Positions 31,825-39,847 of a DNA stretch of 64,000 bases are shown in pieces. Each line of letters begins with the position of its first letter. Positions within the stretch are counted from its first letter, which is position 1. The notes under the pieces are model-generated. The model did no database searches. It worked only from the letters and a program-made list of their open reading frames with translations, and was not told where the DNA came from. The stretch is taken from positions 186,001 to 250,000 of the forward strand of contig NZ_CP020772.1 of assembly GCF_002097535.1 (NCBI RefSeq), given 5' to 3'. The DNA comes from Halobacillus mangrovi. GTDB lineage: Bacteria > Bacillota > Bacilli > Bacillales > Halobacillaceae. The position numbers and the translations under genes were made by a program.

Positions 31825-32671
31825 AGGGTTAAGTAAAGGTCTTGGTGATTATGCCCCGCAAGGAATGGAACCTGCAAATGAGGAACAAGTCCAAGAAGTA
31901 AATGTAAGCGAATGTCGCCCCAATCCATATCAGCCTAGACGGTATTTTGAAGAGGAATCTCTCACCGAGCTGAAACAGTCGATTGAACAGCATGGGATCC
32001 TTCAACCGCTTATCGTGAGAAAAAGCATTAAAGGATATGAGATTGTAGTCGGTGAGCGCAGGTTTCGTGCTGCAAAACTTGCCAATCTTGTGAAAGTCCC
32101 TGTCGTTGCTCGTGAGCTCACGGATGAACAAATGATGGAGCTTGCTCTACTAGAGAATCTTCAGCGGGATGATCTTACTCCGATCGAAGAAGCTAAAGCC
32201 TACCAAAATCTTATGAAAGAATTAGGTTTGACTCAGGAAGAACTGGCTAAACGATTAGGGAAAAGCCGATCTCATATCGCCAATTTCCTCCGTTTGTTAA
32301 CTTTGCCCCAAGAGGTAATCCAAAAAATGAATGAAGGCATGTTGTCCATGGGACATGGGCGTGCGCTCTTGAGCCTGAAGAATCGAGATCATCTTAGGCA
32401 GGTTGTAGCTAAGATCGAAAAAGAAGGTCTCAATGTCCGTCAGGTAGAGAGGCTAATTTATGAATACAATCTGCAAAAGAATGAGAAGAAACCGAAAGAG
32501 CAGCACAAGGATATTTTTCTTAAGGAAAGAGAAGAAACTTTAAAAGAACGTTTAGGAACTAGTGTCTCCATTCATAAAGGAAAACGGAAAGGAAAAATTG
32601 AAATTGAATTTATGAATGATGAAGATCTTGAGCGGATTTTAGAATGGTTCGAAAAGGATTCTAAAACATGA
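31817..32671 (+). CDS. parB: Chromosome partition protein ParB (Spo0J)
   Basis: CTP-dependent clamp that loads at parS, organises the origin and recruits SMC; also required for sporulation in B. subtilis. It has 284 aa. The CTP motif GERRFRAA is at 79-86 and the HTH is LTQEELAKRLGKSRSHIANFLRLL, followed by a C-terminal dimer domain. The ATG at 31817 has AAGGAAGTGAG upstream. It normally follows parA/soj; here only a remnant of soj precedes it. A parS site lies 52 nt after its stop. Confidence 0.97.
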   Translation: MDRGLSKGLGDYAPQGMEPANEEQVQEVNVSECRPNPYQPRRYFEEESLTELKQSIEQHGILQPLIVRKSIKGYEIVVGERRFRAAKLANLVKVPVVARELTDEQMMELALLENLQRDDLTPIEEAKAYQNLMKELGLTQEELAKRLGKSRSHIANFLRLLTLPQEVIQKMNEGMLSMGHGRALLSLKNRDHLRQVVAKIEKEGLNVRQVERLIYEYNLQKNEKKPKEQHKDIFLKEREETLKERLGTSVSIHKGKRKGKIEIEFMNDEDLERILEWFEKDSKT

Positions 32672-32698
32672 ACCTGGTAACTAAAACCAGGTTTTTTT
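32671..32698 (+). terminator. Terminator after parB
   Basis: AACCTGGT and ACCAGGTT pair perfectly and are followed by a T run. Confidence 0.9.
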
Positions 32699-32722
32699 CT
32701 TGAAAATTGATGGATAAAGCAA

Positions 32723-32738
32723 CGTTTCACGTGAAACA
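32723..32738. promoter_or_regulatory. parS site 1
   Basis: CGTTTCACGTGAAACA matches the 16-bp parS consensus TGTTTCACGTGAAACA at 15 positions. It lies between the parB terminator and the DUF554 gene. ParB should load here. Confidence 0.9.
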
Positions 32739-32758
32739 AGAGTAATGGAGAGAATGCT

Positions 32759-33463
32759 ATGGTACTAACCGGAACACTAGTGAATGGAGCATGTATATTT
32801 TTAGGCACGCTGCTTGGGTTATTTTTCACGAAAATTCCCGAGCGCTTTAAAGAAACGGTTATGAGCGGAGTCGGCTTGGCCGTTATCCTAATTGGGCTGC
32901 AAATGGCATTTCACACCGAAAACATCGTTGTCGTTCTGCTGAGTCTTCTTTTCGGTGCGATCTTTGGAGAGGCTATTCATCTGGAAGAAAAATTAGAGTA
33001 TATCGGCCGCTGGATTGAACAACGATTTACCAAGCCAGAACAAGAATCGACGATTGCCCAGGGATTTATTACGGCTTCTTTGATATTCGTGATTGGTGCG
33101 TTAGCGGTTATAGGAGCTTTGGATAGCGGTCTGAGAAACGATCATGAAGTATTGATTACAAAAGCCATCATCGACGGATTTGTTGCGTTGGTCTTGACTT
33201 CAACGTTGGGGGTCGGTGTGATTTTCTCTGTTGTACCGGTGGTTATGTACGAAGGATCAATTGCTCTGCTCGCTACCCAAATCGACAGGTGGATTCCTCA
33301 GGATATTCTTGATTTGTTCATTGTCGAGATGACGGCAACAGGAGGTCTTCTTATTGTCGCCATTGGTTTGAATTTATTGAAGCTAACGCAGATCCGCGTA
33401 GCTAATCTGCTGCCCTCCCTCCTGCTTGTAGGGTTTGTCTTGTATTTCTCGCAATTATTTTAG
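32759..33463 (+). CDS. DUF554 family membrane protein
   Basis: Integral membrane protein of 234 aa with about six hydrophobic segments. Visible are GTLVNGACIFLGTLLGLF at the N-terminus, VIGALAVIGALDSGL and GGLLIVAIGLNLL near the C-terminus. These are typical of DUF554 (YdfK/YqgA-like), whose transport function is unknown. GGAGAG lies 6 nt before the ATG. It follows parB and parS on the same strand. Confidence 0.88.
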   Translation: MVLTGTLVNGACIFLGTLLGLFFTKIPERFKETVMSGVGLAVILIGLQMAFHTENIVVVLLSLLFGAIFGEAIHLEEKLEYIGRWIEQRFTKPEQESTIAQGFITASLIFVIGALAVIGALDSGLRNDHEVLITKAIIDGFVALVLTSTLGVGVIFSVVPVVMYEGSIALLATQIDRWIPQDILDLFIVEMTATGGLLIVAIGLNLLKLTQIRVANLLPSLLLVGFVLYFSQLF

Positions 33464-33542
33464 AGTTCATCCAACAATAAAACCGTTATCTTGAAGGATC
33501 GAAACTGAGATAACGCGGTCCGTTCCTGTTGAAGAGGTTTGG

Positions 33543-33612
33543 TGTGGCAGGGAAACGACTTGCTTTCCTGAGGGAGAACTGGCAAGCCTTCTCAGTCGCT
33601 ACGCTCCTTCTT
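33543..33612 (-). repeat. Interspersed repeat, copy D (minus, 5'-truncated)
   Basis: On the minus strand it reads GGAGCGTAGCGACTGAG, AAGGCTTGCCAGTTCTCCC and CAGGAAAGCAAGTCGTTTCC. This aligns with the 3' half of copy B. Like copy C it lacks the 5' arm. Confidence 0.72.
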
Positions 33613-33660
33613 TAATCTATTCTTCAGCATTTTTGGAGAAAGAGCTTCTAAAATAATTGC

Positions 33661-33707
33661 AAAAAGCTAAGTCATGCATCTAATTAAAGATGGGACTTAG
33701 CTTTTTT
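33661..33707. terminator. Bidirectional terminator between DUF554 gene and yyaC
   Basis: AAAAAGCTAAGTC pairs almost completely with GGACTTAGCTTTTT around a 20-nt AT-rich loop. A and T runs on both sides serve the two convergent genes. Confidence 0.85.
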
Positions 33708-33711
33708 ATGT

Positions 33712-34338
33712 TCACTTAATAAATTTTCTATCTTTATGAGCAACAGGAGTGAGCGTTTGGAAAGGTGTATGCTCCCTCCTCCACTCTTTCCTTTTCCCTT
33801 CCGTTAAATGAACCGCAGCAGCTACTTTGGCAGCCATTTGCATGACGAAATGCAGACGGGTATTCTGCAGCACGACATGCTCCATAAAACCACTGACATT
33901 GACCATTCCGCTAATATGCACATCCCCTACAGGCGGCAGATCTTTTTTCAAAGCCGATCCTGGTGATATCGATCCCTTCCCTAAAACGACAGATCCGACC
34001 GAAGCTGATTTTCCTAAACAGGCATCGATAGCTAAAATAAACGAATTTGTATGATTTCGATGAATATATTGAATACGATCCTTCAAATTTAAGGCATGCA
34101 GGGGCTCCTCAAGGGTCCCGTAGACGTGAAAAGTTTGCAGTTTCTGATCTTTAAGCATCGAACCGACTAGTGGACCAAAGGCATCCCCTGTCGATCTGTC
34201 TGTTCCAATGCAGGCAATCACCACGTTCTTGGAAGGTGGAAGCCATTCTGCCAGGTGGACACTTAACGCTTCACTCATGGCTGGATCTTCGGTGCTAACA
34301 CGGCGTTCTTCTCTCGAAAACTTGTCCTTAAGATTCAT
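33712..34338 (-). CDS. yyaC: Spore protein YyaC
   Basis: Sporulation-associated protein related to the germination-protease fold. It has 208 aa from the ATG ending at 34338, which follows TGGAGGAG; a GTG six codons earlier overlaps that site. Visible motifs include VIACIGTDRSTGDAFGPLVG, AIDACLGK and SISPGSALKKDLPPVGD. Its place near parB is conserved in Bacillus. The precise function is unknown. Confidence 0.92.
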   Translation of the reverse strand: MNLKDKFSREERRVSTEDPAMSEALSVHLAEWLPPSKNVVIACIGTDRSTGDAFGPLVGSMLKDQKLQTFHVYGTLEEPLHALNLKDRIQYIHRNHTNSFILAIDACLGKSASVGSVVLGKGSISPGSALKKDLPPVGDVHISGMVNVSGFMEHVVLQNTRLHFVMQMAAKVAAAVHLTEGKRKEWRREHTPFQTLTPVAHKDRKFIK

Positions 34339-34433
34339 AGCTTCTCCTCCAGACACATATTAGTAACAGTATATAAGGATGTTCATCATTCTATACGTAG
34401 GTGTAGCAAATACATAAAGGTGGAGGAACCGTC

Positions 34434-35453
34434 ATGTTAAAAGCTGGAATGAAATGGATGTTTTTAATCGTAGGAACGATGATCGGCGCCGGCTACGCCT
34501 CCGGAAGAGAGCTATGGCAATTTTTTGGACAAGATAGTAGCTTGGCCATCTTATTGTTTGCCGTCATGTTTACACTGTGCTGCCTAACAATCATGACCAT
34601 CAGCTTCAATAAACAAACCGGCCACTATTTACCTGTTTTGAAAGCCATTGTAGGCAAGCACTTAACTGGTATCTATGATTGGATGATTATCTTCTATTTA
34701 TTTACGACAACTGTGGTTATGCTTGCAGGAAGTGGAGCTACTTGGCAGGCTTTTCACTTCTCCTACCGTTTTGGGGTTCTGGTCATCGTCATACCCCTCA
34801 TCCTGCTTTTTATATGGGATGTAAAGGGGATTGTCATGGTAAACAGTTTTGTTTTGCCTTTATTGATTACAGGTCTTCTTTTCGTGCTCCTCTTATTTAT
34901 CAGTGATCAGCAGCTGTCTTTATTTGGACATGTAAAGGAAATGAGTAATTGGATGGCTGCGTTTCCTTTCACGGCTCTTAACATCCTGCCGTTAATCGCA
35001 GTTCTTGGGGCTATTGGAAACCAGATGAAGAAAAAGGGTGAGATATGGATTGCGAGTATCGGAAGCGGGCTCGTATTAGGCGGAATTTCTTACTTATACA
35101 ACAATAGCTTGATTCAAATATCTGAAGAAATCATCTTGTATGAGATTCCTCTTTTTGCCATCTTGAAACACTACCCATACGAAATGATGATTTTTATGTC
35201 GGCCATGCTTTGGATCGCTATCTTTACGACTGCCGCTTCAGGAACACTTGGATTAGTAACCAGATTCCGTGACTATGTAAAGCAGCCCCTTTGGATTTTG
35301 GCAATGGCGGTCATCGCGATCATGCTTCCTTTCACTTCTTTTGGGTTCTCAACCCTGATAAAATACCTATATCCTCTATACGGAATTTTAAATTTGTACG
35401 TTCTAACGTCCCTACTTCTATATCCTGTCATTTCTCGATTCAAAATTCGCTGA
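34434..35453 (+). CDS. YkvI family membrane protein
   Basis: Integral membrane protein of 339 aa with about ten hydrophobic segments. The first reads FLIVGTMIGAGYASGRELWQ, the glycine-rich break seen in LeuT-fold transporters and in YkvI. The substrate is unknown. GGAGG lies 7 nt upstream of the ATG. It diverges from yyaC and precedes the MscS gene by 50 nt. Confidence 0.83.
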   Translation: MLKAGMKWMFLIVGTMIGAGYASGRELWQFFGQDSSLAILLFAVMFTLCCLTIMTISFNKQTGHYLPVLKAIVGKHLTGIYDWMIIFYLFTTTVVMLAGSGATWQAFHFSYRFGVLVIVIPLILLFIWDVKGIVMVNSFVLPLLITGLLFVLLLFISDQQLSLFGHVKEMSNWMAAFPFTALNILPLIAVLGAIGNQMKKKGEIWIASIGSGLVLGGISYLYNNSLIQISEEIILYEIPLFAILKHYPYEMMIFMSAMLWIAIFTTAASGTLGLVTRFRDYVKQPLWILAMAVIAIMLPFTSFGFSTLIKYLYPLYGILNLYVLTSLLLYPVISRFKIR

Positions 35454-35503
35454 AAACCTGTTAAAATGAATCTCATATTCATTGTCGTACAGGAGGGACA
35501 GCG

Positions 35504-36433
35504 GTGTTAGGGACAAGCGATCCAGTGGGTGATGTGAAAAAAGCGGTAGAAGATACAAAGACACGATGGGAAGAGATCGTTGCTTATGTGACAGGTCCTG
35601 AGTTTTGGATTCCTGTAGGATTAGGAGCATTAAAGATTTTAATGATCCTGTTTATTTCGTTTTTGATTATTAAAATTGGCAGAAGAGTGATCGCTCAATT
35701 CTTTGCCAATAAAAGGCGTGGACCTTTCCAAATTACAAAACGCCGGGAAGCCACATTAAATAAGCTGATTTTAAATACGTTGTCTTATGTCGTATATTTC
35801 GTTGCGTTCATTATGATTCTTGAAACCTTCACCATTAATATTGGCGCATTGCTCGCGGGTGCAGGGGTTGCTGGACTTGCGATTGGCTTCGGTGCCCAAA
35901 ACCTTGTTCGAGATGTCATTTCAGGATTTTTCATTATTTTCGAAGATCAATTTTCTGTCGGTGATTACATTCGGACTTCAGGAGTAGAGGGATTTGTGGA
36001 GGAGGTCGGGCTCCGTACGTGTAAAGTGAAAGCCTGGACCGGAGAGGTTCATATCCTTCCAAATGGAAACGTGACACAGGTTACCAACTATTCTGTCCAT
36101 AATAGTATAGCGGTCGTGGATGTGAGCGTAGCTTATGAGGAAAACATTGAGAAGGCAGAACAGGCCATTCTGCAGCTGCTAGAAGAACTTCCAGACCGGT
36201 ATGAAGAAATGATTGGTGTTCCTCAGCTTCTTGGTGTACAAAATCTAGGAGCCTCAGATGTGCTGATGAGAATCATTGCTGAAACGCATCCAATGGAACA
36301 TTGGGCGATTGCTCGTGCCCTCAGAAAAGAAGTGAAGACTCGCCTTGATGCAGAAGGAATTGAAATTCCATTCCCGCGCATGGTTATGTATTCACGAGAC
36401 GACCAGGCCGAACCATCCCAAGCTGCTGAATAA
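35504..36433 (+). CDS. Small-conductance mechanosensitive channel (MscS family)
   Basis: Stretch-gated channel for osmotic downshock, 309 aa. Three membrane segments precede the pore helix (INIGALLAGAGVAGLAIGFGAQNLVRDVISGFFIIFEDQF), then the MscS beta domain with VGLRTCKVKAWTGEVHILPNGN. The C-terminus ends in an acidic tail. The GTG start has AGGAGG 8 nt upstream. Followed 17 nt later by the DUF951 gene, probably one transcript. Confidence 0.95.
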   Translation: MLGTSDPVGDVKKAVEDTKTRWEEIVAYVTGPEFWIPVGLGALKILMILFISFLIIKIGRRVIAQFFANKRRGPFQITKRREATLNKLILNTLSYVVYFVAFIMILETFTINIGALLAGAGVAGLAIGFGAQNLVRDVISGFFIIFEDQFSVGDYIRTSGVEGFVEEVGLRTCKVKAWTGEVHILPNGNVTQVTNYSVHNSIAVVDVSVAYEENIEKAEQAILQLLEELPDRYEEMIGVPQLLGVQNLGASDVLMRIIAETHPMEHWAIARALRKEVKTRLDAEGIEIPFPRMVMYSRDDQAEPSQAAE

Positions 36434-36450
36434 ACAGGAGGTAAAGCAAA

Positions 36451-36651
36451 ATGGCGGATAAAGAATATAATTTAAATGATATCGTTCAAATGAAAAAGCC
36501 TCACCCTTGCGGCGAAAACCGGTGGAAAATCATTCGGATGGGAGCCGATATCCGTATCAAGTGTGAAGGGTGCGGACACAGTGTTATGATTCCTCGAAAA
36601 AAATTCGAGACGAAAATGAAAAAACGCTTAGAACCGAGTGAACAAGGATAA
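36451..36651 (+). CDS. DUF951 family protein
   Basis: Small 66-aa protein with Cys at KPHPCGENRW and a CxxC in KCEGCGHSVMIPR, suggesting metal or nucleic-acid binding. DUF951 proteins commonly sit between an MscS gene and ychF in Bacilli, as here. AGGAGG lies upstream of the ATG. Function unknown. Confidence 0.9.
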   Translation: MADKEYNLNDIVQMKKPHPCGENRWKIIRMGADIRIKCEGCGHSVMIPRKKFETKMKKRLEPSEQG

Positions 36652-36660
36652 TAGTATGAG

Positions 36661-36687
36661 AGCCCACCTTTTGAGGGTGGGTTTTTT
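36661..36687 (+). terminator. Terminator after the DUF951 gene
   Basis: GCCCACC and GGGTGGG stem, 6-nt loop, followed by TTTTTT. Confidence 0.88.
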
Positions 36688-36700
36688 AGTGGGGAAATTC

Positions 36701-36749
36701 TTCTATCATAGGAAAGTGTTTGGGAATTTCTCATTTTCCTATGATAGAA
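36701..36749. repeat. Perfect 15-bp inverted repeat
   Basis: TTCTATCATAGGAAA (36701-36715) and TTTCCTATGATAGAA (36735-36749) are exact inverse complements separated by 19 nt. There is no T run on either side, so it is not an obvious terminator. It lies 50 nt upstream of the ychF promoter. Confidence 0.8.
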
Positions 36750-36797
36750 CCTTCGGAATCGTATCGAAATCGTTCTGATTTTGTTATTTTGCACAGG

Positions 36798-36826
36798 TTG
36801 TTATTTTCAGGTACAGTATCTATAAT
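36798..36826 (+). promoter_or_regulatory. Sigma-A promoter of ychF
   Basis: TTGTTA (36798-36803) and TATAAT (36821-36826), 17 nt apart, 52 nt upstream of the ychF ATG. Confidence 0.75.
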
Positions 36827-36877
36827 TGATATGACTAACATGCATGTATGTAAATCCTTAAGGAGTGAAAGTCTTAT

Positions 36878-37975
36878 ATGGCACTAACAGCAGGAATCGT
36901 AGGTCTGCCGAACGTTGGTAAATCTACGTTATTTAACGCAATTACACAAGCCGGTGCGTTATCGGCCAACTATCCGTTCGCCACAATTGATCCGAACGTT
37001 GGGATCGTGGAAGTTCCGGATAGCCGCCTTGAGAAGCTTACTGAGCTTGTGAACCCGAAGAAAACTGTCCCTACAGCGTTTGAGTTCACAGATATAGCAG
37101 GTATTGTAAAAGGAGCAAGTAAAGGAGAAGGACTAGGTAACCAGTTCCTTTCTCACATTCGCCAGGTCGATGCAATTTGTCATGTCGTCCGTGCGTTCGA
37201 AGATGAGAACATCACTCACGTTTCCGGACAAGTAGATCCGATTTCAGATATCGAAACGATTAACCTGGAGTTAATTCTTGCCGATCTTGAAACCGTATCG
37301 AAGCGTATGGATCGTGTAGCGAAGATGGCCCGTCAGAAAGATAAAGAAGCGGTAGCTGAATATACCGTGCTTGAAAAACTGAAAGAAGCACTCGAGAATG
37401 AAACACCAGCTCGTGCCGTTGAATTCAGTTCGGATCAGAAGAAAATTGTGAAAGGCCTTCATTTACTGACTTCTAAGCCCATCCTCTATGTGGCAAATGT
37501 GAGTGAAGACGAAATTGGCGAAGCGGATAATGACAAAGTGAAACAAATCCGTGAATTTGCCGCAAAGGAAAATGCGGAAGTCATCGTCATCTGTGCCAAG
37601 ATCGAGTCTGAAATTGCTGAGCTGGATGGAGACGAAAAAGAGGAATTCCTTGAAGATCTCGGAATTGAAGAATCCGGTTTGGACCAGTTGATTAAAGCAA
37701 CGTACAATTTGCTAGGTTTGGCAACGTATTTCACAGCAGGTGAACAAGAAGTCAAAGCATGGACATTCAAAGAGGGTATGACAGCCCCTCAGTGCGCTGG
37801 AATCATCCACACGGACTTCGAACGCGGCTTCATCAGAGCGGAAACGGTCTCTTATGAAGACCTCGTTGATGCAGGATCCATGGCTGTGGCCCGTGACCGT
37901 GGTCGCGTCCGTTTGGAAGGAAAAGAATATTTAGTTCGAGATGGCGACGTTATCCATTTCCGCTTTAATGTGTAA
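36878..37975 (+). CDS. ychF: Redox-regulated ATPase YchF (Obg family)
   Basis: Obg-related P-loop protein of 365 aa that prefers ATP and binds ribosomes. P-loop GLPNVGKSTLFNA (about 8-20), DIAGIVKGASKGEGLGNQFL (switch region), VANVSEDE at the usual NKxD place, and a C-terminal TGS-like domain (FTAGEQEVKAWTF). AAGGAG precedes the ATG. Upstream of rpsF as in B. subtilis, but with its own promoter. Confidence 0.97.
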   Translation: MALTAGIVGLPNVGKSTLFNAITQAGALSANYPFATIDPNVGIVEVPDSRLEKLTELVNPKKTVPTAFEFTDIAGIVKGASKGEGLGNQFLSHIRQVDAICHVVRAFEDENITHVSGQVDPISDIETINLELILADLETVSKRMDRVAKMARQKDKEAVAEYTVLEKLKEALENETPARAVEFSSDQKKIVKGLHLLTSKPILYVANVSEDEIGEADNDKVKQIREFAAKENAEVIVICAKIESEIAELDGDEKEEFLEDLGIEESGLDQLIKATYNLLGLATYFTAGEQEVKAWTFKEGMTAPQCAGIIHTDFERGFIRAETVSYEDLVDAGSMAVARDRGRVRLEGKEYLVRDGDVIHFRFNV

Positions 37976-38000
37976 ATCAGGAGATCCTTCCGTTAAAGTA

Positions 38001-38029
38001 TTGTAAATCTTGGACAACTTTGTTATAAT
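38001..38029 (+). promoter_or_regulatory. Sigma-A promoter of rpsF-ssb-rpsR
   Basis: TTGTAA (38001-38006) and TATAAT (38024-38029), 17 nt apart, 85 nt upstream of rpsF. It leaves room for a structured leader. Confidence 0.78.
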
Positions 38030-38060
38030 ACTTCATTGTGAGTAATTAAGATTAAATTAC

Positions 38061-38100
38061 TCCTTGCTCCTATAAAAGATAGGAGCCGTTAAGTCCATAA
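38061..38100 (+). ncRNA. S6:S18-binding ribosomal protein leader
   Basis: GCTCCTAT (38066-38073) and ATAGGAGC (38079-38086) form a hairpin, immediately followed by CG so that the conserved CCG sits at 38086-38088. A hairpin with an adjoining CCG just before rpsF is the known autoregulatory motif bound by the S6-S18 complex. A further flanking stem was not modelled. Confidence 0.7.
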
Positions 38101-38114
38101 GGAGGTGAAAACGG

Positions 38115-38408
38115 ATGAGTAGAAAATACGAAATCATGTATATCATCCGCCCAGATATCGAGGAGGAAGCTAAGACAGCGGTCATGGATCGCTTCAGCAC
38201 AATCCTTTCTGACAATGGTGCGGAGATCGAAGAAGTTAAGGAAGTTGGCAAGCGTCGTCTTGCTTACGAAATTAATGACTACCGTGATGGGATCTATGTA
38301 ACGATCGACTTCAACGGTACACGTGAAGCGATCAACGAATTCGACCGTCAAGCGAAGTTCACGGATGACATTATCCGCCACATCGCTGTACGCGAAGATG
38401 ACAAATAA
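38115..38408 (+). CDS. rpsF: 30S ribosomal protein S6
   Basis: Ribosomal protein of 97 aa ([20 protein letters not shown] ...). The segment [21 protein letters not shown] is typical. Strong AAGGAGGTG upstream of the ATG. First gene of rpsF-ssb-rpsR, the conserved operon; probably repressed by the S6:S18 complex through the leader. Confidence 0.98.
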   Translation: MSRKYEIMYIIRPDIEEEAKTAVMDRFSTILSDNGAEIEEVKEVGKRRLAYEINDYRDGIYVTIDFNGTREAINEFDRQAKFTDDIIRHIAVREDDK

Positions 38409-38420
38409 GGAGTGATTCTG

Positions 38421-38909
38421 ATGTTGAATCGTGTCGTATTAGTCGGCAGATTAACGAAGGATCCTGATTTACGCTACACGCCAAACGGAGTAGCCGTAGC
38501 CAATTTCACAATTGCAGTGAACCGTCCGTTCTCCAACAAACAAGGAGAACAAGATGCGGATTTCATTAATTGTGTGGTTTGGAGACGCGCTGCAGAAAAC
38601 TTAGCCAACTTTATGAGTAAAGGCAGTCAAGTTGGAGTGGACGGACGCTTACAGTCCCGCAGCTTCGACAATCAGGAAGGCAAGCGTGTATTTGTAACAG
38701 AAGTTGTTGCAGATAGCGTACAGTTCCTAGAATCCAAAGGTTCTTCCCAGGGTGGAGGAAATCGTGGAGGCTCAGGATTCCAACCGAATCAGAATCAACA
38801 ACCATCAGGAAACAACTTCGGTTCTAACAATAACAACCAACGAAATGATGACCCATTCGCAGACAATGGGGAACCAATCGATATATCAGATGACGATTTA
38901 CCATTCTAA
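38421..38909 (+). CDS. ssb: Single-stranded DNA-binding protein
   Basis: Tetrameric OB-fold protein that coats ssDNA, 162 aa. OB domain 1-105 ([20 protein letters not shown] ... [15 protein letters not shown]), a Gly/Asn/Gln-rich linker, and the acidic tip DISDDDLPF that recruits partner proteins. I chose the ATG at 38421, with AAGGAG 8 nt upstream, over a GTG at 38412. Between rpsF and rpsR. Confidence 0.98.
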   Translation: MLNRVVLVGRLTKDPDLRYTPNGVAVANFTIAVNRPFSNKQGEQDADFINCVVWRRAAENLANFMSKGSQVGVDGRLQSRSFDNQEGKRVFVTEVVADSVQFLESKGSSQGGGNRGGSGFQPNQNQQPSGNNFGSNNNNQRNDDPFADNGEPIDISDDDLPF

Positions 38910-38930
38910 AAAGGAAGGAGTGAATGCTAC

Positions 38931-39158
38931 ATGGCACGTCGTGGACGCGGAAAACGTAAAAAGGTGTGTTTCTTTACAGCTAATGGAATCACACACATCG
39001 ACTTTAAAGATGTTGATTTGCTAAAACGTTTCGTTTCTGACCGTGGAAAAATTCTTCCTCGTCGAGTAACTGGAACTTCTGCAAAGTATCAGCGTAAATT
39101 GACGAAAGCGATCAAACGCGCTCGTCAAATGGCTCTACTTCCTTACTCTACTGAATAA
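38931..39158 (+). CDS. rpsR: 30S ribosomal protein S18
   Basis: Basic ribosomal protein of 75 aa ([19 protein letters not shown] ... [21 protein letters not shown]). It carries a single Cys in KKVCFF rather than a multi-Cys zinc form. AAGGAGTG upstream. Last gene of the operon, followed by a strong terminator. Confidence 0.98.
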   Translation: MARRGRGKRKKVCFFTANGITHIDFKDVDLLKRFVSDRGKILPRRVTGTSAKYQRKLTKAIKRARQMALLPYSTE

Positions 39159-39167
39159 GGATAGCGC

Positions 39168-39211
39168 GAAAAAAGCCGCTTAGTCTTATATTAGACTAAG
39201 CGGCTTTTTTA
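39168..39211. terminator. Terminator between rpsR and nsrR
   Basis: AAAAAAGCCGCTTAGTCT and AGACTAAGCGGCTTTTTT form a long perfect stem with A and T runs on both sides. It serves convergent rpsR and nsrR. Confidence 0.93.
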
Positions 39212-39232
39212 TATTTTATTGATTTCACTTTT

Positions 39233-39670
39233 TTACTTTATTCCCATCAATTCTTGCAATTCTTCCTGGTTAGTCAGTAAATCTTCTAGAGTATATTGAT
39301 CTACTACTTCCAGAAAGGCCATGAGCGCATCATTTAAAACGTGCTTCAACTTACAGGCAGGAGTGATTACGCAATAGTTCGTCTTCCGGTCGAAACATTC
39401 CAATAAGTGAAAATCATCCTCCATCGCCCGAACCACTTGACCTACATTGATCTCTGCCGCAGGCTTTGCAAGTCTGATCCCCCCAGAACGTCCTCTAATG
39501 GTATCAATCAACCCTAATTTATTTAATTCGTGAATGATCTTTCCCAGGTGGTTCTCAGATATATTGAATACTTCGGAAATCTCTTTTTTATTGGCCAGCG
39601 TTCCTTGTTTTTTTGAAGCTGTAAAAATCAACACCCTCAAAGCATAGTCTGTATATTTCTTTAAACGCAT
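39233..39670 (-). CDS. nsrR: Nitric oxide-sensing repressor NsrR (Rrf2 family)
   Basis: Iron-sulfur Rrf2 repressor that releases DNA when NO attacks its cluster. It has 145 aa. Winged helix at the N-terminus (KKEISEVFNISENHLGKIIHEL); the three cluster cysteines are Cys92, Cys100 and Cys106, the NsrR spacing. Divergent from hmp, with two palindromic operators between them, so hmp is the obvious target. Confidence 0.93.
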   Translation of the reverse strand: MRLKKYTDYALRVLIFTASKKQGTLANKKEISEVFNISENHLGKIIHELNKLGLIDTIRGRSGGIRLAKPAAEINVGQVVRAMEDDFHLLECFDRKTNYCVITPACKLKHVLNDALMAFLEVVDQYTLEDLLTNQEELQELMGIK

Positions 39671-39772
39671 TGGTTAAACCCTCTTTTTAAAATGTTTTTA
39701 TTAATTTTATCACAAGTACCAAAGGTTGTCTTAGCAAGTGCCTTTTCTATAATCTTAACAAAGTTGTCATAA

Positions 39773-39832
39773 AAGATGCATTTAAAATGTATCTTTTATC
39801 GTTATAATAAAGATATATAAGAAATGCATCTT
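39773..39832. promoter_or_regulatory. Two NsrR operators upstream of hmp
   Basis: Two related 23-bp palindromes, centred 37 bp apart. The first (39773-39795) has arms AAGATGCATTT and AAATGTATCTT; the second (39810-39832) has arms AAGATATAT and ATGCATCTT. A TATAAT at 39803-39808 falls between them, so bound NsrR would cover the hmp promoter and leader. Confidence 0.75.
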
Positions 39833-39847
39833 TTAGGAGGGTTTATT

